A stretch of DNA of 64,000 bases from Penelope pileata (Eukaryota; Chordata; Aves; Galliformes; Cracidae). The stretch's first letter is position 1; each line of letters opens with the position of its first letter. Below are positions 59,249 to 64,000 of the stretch, piece after piece. The stretch covers positions 1 through 64,000 of the forward strand of contig WBMW01000580.1 of assembly GCA_013396635.1 (NCBI GenBank). The letters run 5' to 3'. The notes under the pieces were generated by a model. That model ran no database searches and was not told where the DNA came from. It was given only the letters and a program-made list of their open reading frames with translations. A program made the translations under genes and the position numbers.

Positions 59249-62200
59249 TGAAGAGCCATCACAACCGATATGCTTGCTGAGAAGTCACTACAAAGGAGTC
59301 AAGCACTAAGGCCAGCTGCTGAAATGACACAGAGAACAATCCATTACTTATGCCTTCTTGGAAGTTTCTCAAATTTAGGATAGTTAATGAGACAGAAACA
59401 GTCTGGAACCTCTTAAGGACATTTAAATTGCATGGAAATTCTCTTCAAGCTGAAAAGTGGACAGCCAGTTTTTTTTTAATGAGTGAAAAGAGCTCTTTTA
59501 TATGCTCAATATGAGGTGAGAGAATTTTTCACCTGACTGGCAAACTATGGATTAGTGTGAAGGTTAAAAACCAGAGGAGGAAATTATCTGGGAGAACAAC
59601 AGTTGTTTTGGGAATGTGAACATGTGAACAGGATAAGCAGTGGCAGAAAATGGTTTTCATCTGCAGAATATTAAGGAGAATCTAATAAGACTGCATTTGC
59701 AATCAAAAAAAAAAAGGAAAAAAGAAACTGTAGAATTAATTTTTAATAGAAAAGCATAAGAAAGGGTGCTGATGGCTTGCAGTGAGATATGCAAAGATGC
59801 GAAAAGGTTCAGACAGACACGATGTGGGAGCAAGTATAAGGATTGGAAAGAAAGAACAGGAAAAGAAGGATCCAAGAAGGAACAGAGGGAATCACCGTGA
59901 GACAAAAACTTGGACTGGGGAAATAAAGGAAAGGCTATTGAGTCAAAGATATTAAATGAAGTGCAGGATCTCTTAACCTTACATTTTCCTTTACCCTTAT
60001 ATTCCACAGCACTGCTTTATTTCCAACATTAGCCCAGCTAATGTATCTAATGAAAAAGATGTGTTACTGCTTGTCATATGATTACTAGAGGAGGGATGTT
60101 GATGGCTAAGCAACAAAATTCAAAAAATATTGACATTGTAGAAAAGAAGCACAGACTCAAAATTCTCCAGATTGATTCATTCTAACTTTTCCTTCTTCTT
60201 GCTATAGTATTTCAGCCTCTGAGCTTTTTGCAGGTGACAGCATTATGATTGCAGAAGGCAGTGTCCATTGAAATTCCCTACAAGCTCTGAATCTCCCTCC
60301 ATTGATTAGTATGTCAGTCCATGATGCAGTCATGCACAGATGTTACACAACAGCAGCAGAGGGTTATAGAGCCCTAAAAATATATGTGTTCAATTAAAAA
60401 AAGATCTTAATGTTATAAGCACTCTATTTTTTGCCACAGCTTCCTCTTTTGCATGTAGTAGTGACTGCTATAACTAGAAGTTGGACCTTAAACCAGGTTA
60501 TTCTGTTTATTCACACAGAAAATGTGGCATCTGAAAAATAGTGTAGACAGAAGAAGAAGGGGGAAAGCAGACACTTGAGAAATTTTTCAAGCATGATTCT
60601 TTGTCTTCTTGAACTCTGATTTAAAGGTTGCTTAGCAACAGTGGCAGTAACAGCTGGGACACCCTTGATCTTGTTGTGTAAACTATTAAAAATAGGTGAT
60701 AGAAAGTGGCACCATGGAAACAATGACAATTCTGAAGCAGGTGTCTGCAGTGCTGCTTTGCAGCTTAATGTCATAGGTGTAAATTACAGAATTACTTTCT
60801 CCTTTTAATCTGAATTCTTAGGGAGTAAGGAATCTTCATATCTACAAAATTAAATAAGACTGAAGATAGCGTTATCCTATTCTGTGGCATTGCTTCTGAT
60901 TACTGCTTTATATAGTTTCTTGCCAAAACCTTTAGAGGATCTTCACTTCCAGAGACTGAGGTCATTTCACTCCAGTGAATTACTGAAGCTGTCCTTCAGC
61001 AAGGGGCATAGCTGATATTTACAGTATTAACCTCAGCTATGAAGGGATAGTAACCTTGATTTCAGCTGTACAGTTTAGCTAAAGCCTCGCCCCAAATTAT
61101 TACTATTAAAATCATAATCCGAAAATGCTTACATTTTTACAGGGCTAATAATCATAGTTGGAAATAATAAAAATGGACACTGGAATCTGCAATGCTCATT
61201 CTGAAAACATTCAGAGACCTAGGGTCAAGATTCTTTTAATATGACTAGTAAATCTAGGGCATGCAGAAGAATACCAATTCTCAGAAATAGTCATTTTCTG
61301 CTCTGTGAAGAAAGCTTCTTTTTTGGATCTCAAATTCAATGTCTGTTTTAAAGAAGGAAAATTTCTTTAAAAACAAGAGGACAATATGTTTTACTAGGCT
61401 AAGATTATTGAGTCCCATATTATTCGTGACATTTTTATGCACTATTAACTTAAAATACTACAAAAGAGGAAAAATAACCCTGGTCTATTTCCAGATTTAA
61501 AAAATATATATTTGTAATGAGAGGTAAATAGATTCAAATATTCATAAAAGACTTGGAGATCCATGTCATTTAGCCATTTTGCAAACTCTACCCTTATTCT
61601 ATCATGGGGGTACTTGCATTCTGATGAGCTAAATCACCAGTAGCACAATTGAAACAAAACAGGATCTGGGAAGANGTCAATAAATCTAGCTTAGCTACAA
61701 ATCTAAATACCAATTACTTACGATATTCTGACTGACTCAATCACATTACTGCAATGACTGAAGAAATCAGCTTGATTTTTTAACATAGCTTATGCATCTG
61801 AAAAGTATTGTCTCCTCTGAGCATCCTTCCTGATGCTGAGATTGGTGCATTGCTAAAATAATACATTGTATCAGTCTTTTGCTTTTTGAATAAAGAAATT
61901 AGGGACTGGAATGCATAATTTTGGTATCCTGTAGAGTGCTCTAGTACCACTGAAGGGTATTCGCAGTTTCGTGCTGAGACAAGACAGAGTTGACATATAA
62001 TGACATTGCTTCCCAAGGAATTAACTTTTGCTGCAGCTTGGCTGGAGAGTAAATTGTGGGTATAAGACTTATTCTTTTCAGTTTACAGCAAACTTGATAG
62101 AAACTTTTACTGTATTCTCAGCTGGGTGGGCAAACCAGTAGTGTAGGGTAGCATGAAAGTTACAGTCTTTTTCTTCCAATCTAATTTGGTCTTGCATGCT

Positions 62201-62715
62201 TTCATGCATTGTTAGACAGAACAGTTACATACTCGGTCACATTCAAATAGTTCCACTGACATTGGGCTTTATTTGAAAAAATGTTAATAATATTAATCCT
62301 TTGTGCTCATCACACATTTCTTCAAAGATTCCTCTGTAGCGTGCAAGAGAGATGTACTAGCCAAGCAGATAAACTTGTCTTCCTGACCTCCATGAATTAA
62401 GCTAAGTGCTGGAGCTGACTTCACTGAAGCCTGTTCTTGCCAAGAGTTGGATAGGAACTATTCTGCGATAATCTAGCAACATTGAATTATTTATTTTACT
62501 CAAATTATTTTGTGAAATAATATATTTGGTTTCAATTATCCTGTTTTGTATGAAAATCAGCCTGTCCTCTGTATTTTGGATGAATAGGGAGTTGTCCAAA
62601 AATGTAGAATTTATTTTTGGTATTCCATACATAAATCATTCAGTTCTTACTAGCAGCAGCCAATTTGCAAAGAAAGCCACTTTGAAAAGTCACATTGGGA
62701 AATTTAAGTAATGAG

Positions 62716-62750
62716 GTTTTTTTGTTTGTTTGTTTTTGTTTTTGTTTTTT
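62716..62750. repeat. (GTTT)n / T-rich simple repeat
   Basis: Runs of T broken by G at four- to six-base spacing. Confidence 0.9.
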
Positions 62751-63504
62751 AATTTGTGAAGTATCTAAATGCTGATATAGCAGCTAACGGCTGGGGTTTG
62801 GAATAGAGACTTCTCATTTTTATCCTCATCTGAATATTACTGAACCTTTAAAAATCATCCGAAGTCAATTGAACTACCTAAGGAATAAAATAGAATAACT
62901 GACCATGCAGATTAAGGAAACATAACCTACATCTGGTGCATAGAAAGTATCATTGAAATTTGTAAAGCTTTCTTTAAGAATTTCAGGGAAAATAAAACTT
63001 ACCGCAACTATGGGTAATCTACTTCTTGTATTTGTTATATGAACACATTCCTTGATTCATATTAAAGAGAGCTTTGTCAGCTTAAGGACTTTACAGTACC
63101 AAGGGGTTACATGTTGCCTTCGCTGTTTGTGAATGTCCTGCATTTTTTTAAGTTCCTGATTTTCTGTATAAGCAGATACATTTTACTCTAATAACAACCA
63201 GAGCCATTAGGATAGTGTATCAGAGGCAATGAACTCCATCTGACAGGAACTACCAAAGCACAAGAAAATAGCAAGTATGTATCAATAGCTCCCTAAGCTA
63301 TGCTTTTTTAGTAAAGGAAACTGTGGCAGACAGTTTCACAAGCATGTGTCATCCGTGCTGGAGGACTTTGAGGGATAAATCCAAAAGAGAGAGAATCCTA
63401 GTGTTTCTATTATTAGTTAAATGTTATTTCTTTAGATTTTTTCTCACTGTTTGCCAACAACATGTTTTTCTAGACACTGCAACTTTAGCCACTTGGATGT
63501 TAAA

Positions 63505-63660
63505 GGATGTTGAGATCCTTGAAAGTGTTCAGAGGAGGGCAACAAAGATAGTAAAAGGGCTGGAAGGTATTTCCTATGAGGAGAGGCTGCAGACACTTGT
63601 ATCATCTAGCCTGCAGGAGGGAAGGCTAAGTGGTGACCTCATAGCTCTCTTCCAGTTTTC
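63505..63660 (+). mobile_element. CR1 LINE, C-terminal ORF2 fragment
   Basis: The frame reads ILESVQRRATKIVKGLEGIS near 63513-63575, then YEERLQTL, LQEGRLSGDLIALFQF up to about 63659. This is the same segment as VQRRATK...LFSLEKRRLRGDL in the other copies, but with the conserved LEKRRL changed to LQEGRL. Both the upstream ORF2 part and the normal downstream tail are missing. Sequence of a different ORF2 region follows directly. Confidence 0.88.
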
Positions 63661-64000
63661 TGTGAGAGACCAGCTGGAATGTATTCAGCTCTGCCTAGGG
63701 ATGAATGACAAATGAGTGGAGAGCTTATGGGTGAGAATTAAGAGGCAGGCTACAATGGGTGACACTGTTGTGGGTGTTTACTACAGGCAACCTGATCACG
63801 AGGGGGAAGCTAATGGGGCCTTCTACAGACAGCTGGAAGTACTCTTACAATCTTGGGCACTGGTTCTCATGAGGTGCTTCAGCACTGCCAGGTATGCATA
63901 GTCTGGGAGGTTCCTGCGATCCATGGAAGATAACTTTCTGACTCAGGTGGCAGAGGAGCTACCAAGGAGAGGGGTGCTGCTGGACTTTGTTCTTACAAAC
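63661..64000 (+). mobile_element. CR1 LINE, ORF2 endonuclease segment, cut by window end
   Basis: After a stop at 63713 the plus strand encodes MESLWVRIKRQATMGDTVVG and VYYRQPDHEGEANGAFYRQL, then LVLM near 63865. This matches the N-terminal apurinic-like endonuclease of avian CR1 ORF2. Where the family continues with the catalytic GDFN-type motif, this copy reads RCFSTARYA and then stops (63898-63900). Downstream, in the same register, come GRFLRSMEDNFLTQVAEELP and LLDFVLTN, also CR1 endonuclease wording. The catalytic segment is thus deleted and a nonsense codon present. The element continues beyond the window. Confidence 0.85.

Larger units (their letters stand above)
55546..63504. other. 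long unique block without genes
   Basis: No coding gene or RNA gene is recognised. The longest open frame, 116 codons at 59657-60007 on the minus strand, is rich in F, L and S as expected from a chance frame opposite purine-rich DNA. A GC-richer patch at about 58.0-58.3 kb gives no recognisable protein. The block holds a CA/TA-rich stretch at 56576-56672, a perfect palindrome at 57374-57397, CAAA and GTTT simple repeats and a single N at 61675. Confidence 0.65.

Noticed and set aside
59657..60007. 116-codon minus-strand open frame
   Set aside because: F/L/S-rich product opposite purine-rich DNA, no domain, and no splice or promoter context.
61675..61675. Single N
   Set aside because: An isolated ambiguous base in unique sequence, with no repeat or junction nearby.

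Overview
The window looks like AT-rich intergenic (or deep intronic) DNA from a bird, most likely a galliform such as chicken. The evidence is the repeat content: at least six CR1 LINE loci, several with the CR1 3' terminal ATTCTATG-type octamer, and an internally deleted mariner of the chicken Galluhop/Mariner1 type. There is also an avian-type retroviral LTR. I found no intact cellular protein-coding gene, rRNA, tRNA, CRISPR array or CpG island. Every open frame I can assign to a protein family is a broken piece of a transposable element.

Layout. 1-4.7 kb is unique AT-rich DNA with one possible fossil repeat. 4.7-5.6 kb is a plus-strand CR1 tail. 6.46-6.79 kb is a plus-strand LTR fragment. 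6.8-20.4 kb is unique DNA with simple repeats and a nested hairpin near 8.6 kb. 20.43-20.98 kb is a deleted mariner in minus orientation. A strong CTCF-type motif lies at 21.87 kb. 22.9-23.5 kb is the best-preserved CR1 tail, and 28.2-28.6 kb is a much older CR1. Three polypyrimidine/polypurine tracts built on the same five-base unit lie at 37.27, 37.72 and 39.68-39.80 kb. 40.2 kb holds a 12-N assembly gap in a poly(A) run. 44.9-45.5 kb is a candidate minus-strand LTR. 45.5-46.8 kb is a CR1 interrupted by a second CR1 in the opposite orientation, with a likely 7-bp target duplication and a 12-bp minisatellite at the inner junction. 55.3 kb is a short minus-strand CR1 tail. 63.5-64.0 kb is a CR1 tail followed directly by a CR1 endonuclease segment that runs off the window.

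There is no gene network to describe. The biological content is a record of retrotransposon insertion, 5' truncation, nesting and decay, plus DNA-structure candidates (G4/triplex purine tract, perfect palindromes) and a few possible regulatory motifs. Several assembly defects (N at 37321, 40205-40216, 46445 and 61675) fall in or beside repeats and should be checked before any structural claim is made. I found no convincing undescribed biological system here.
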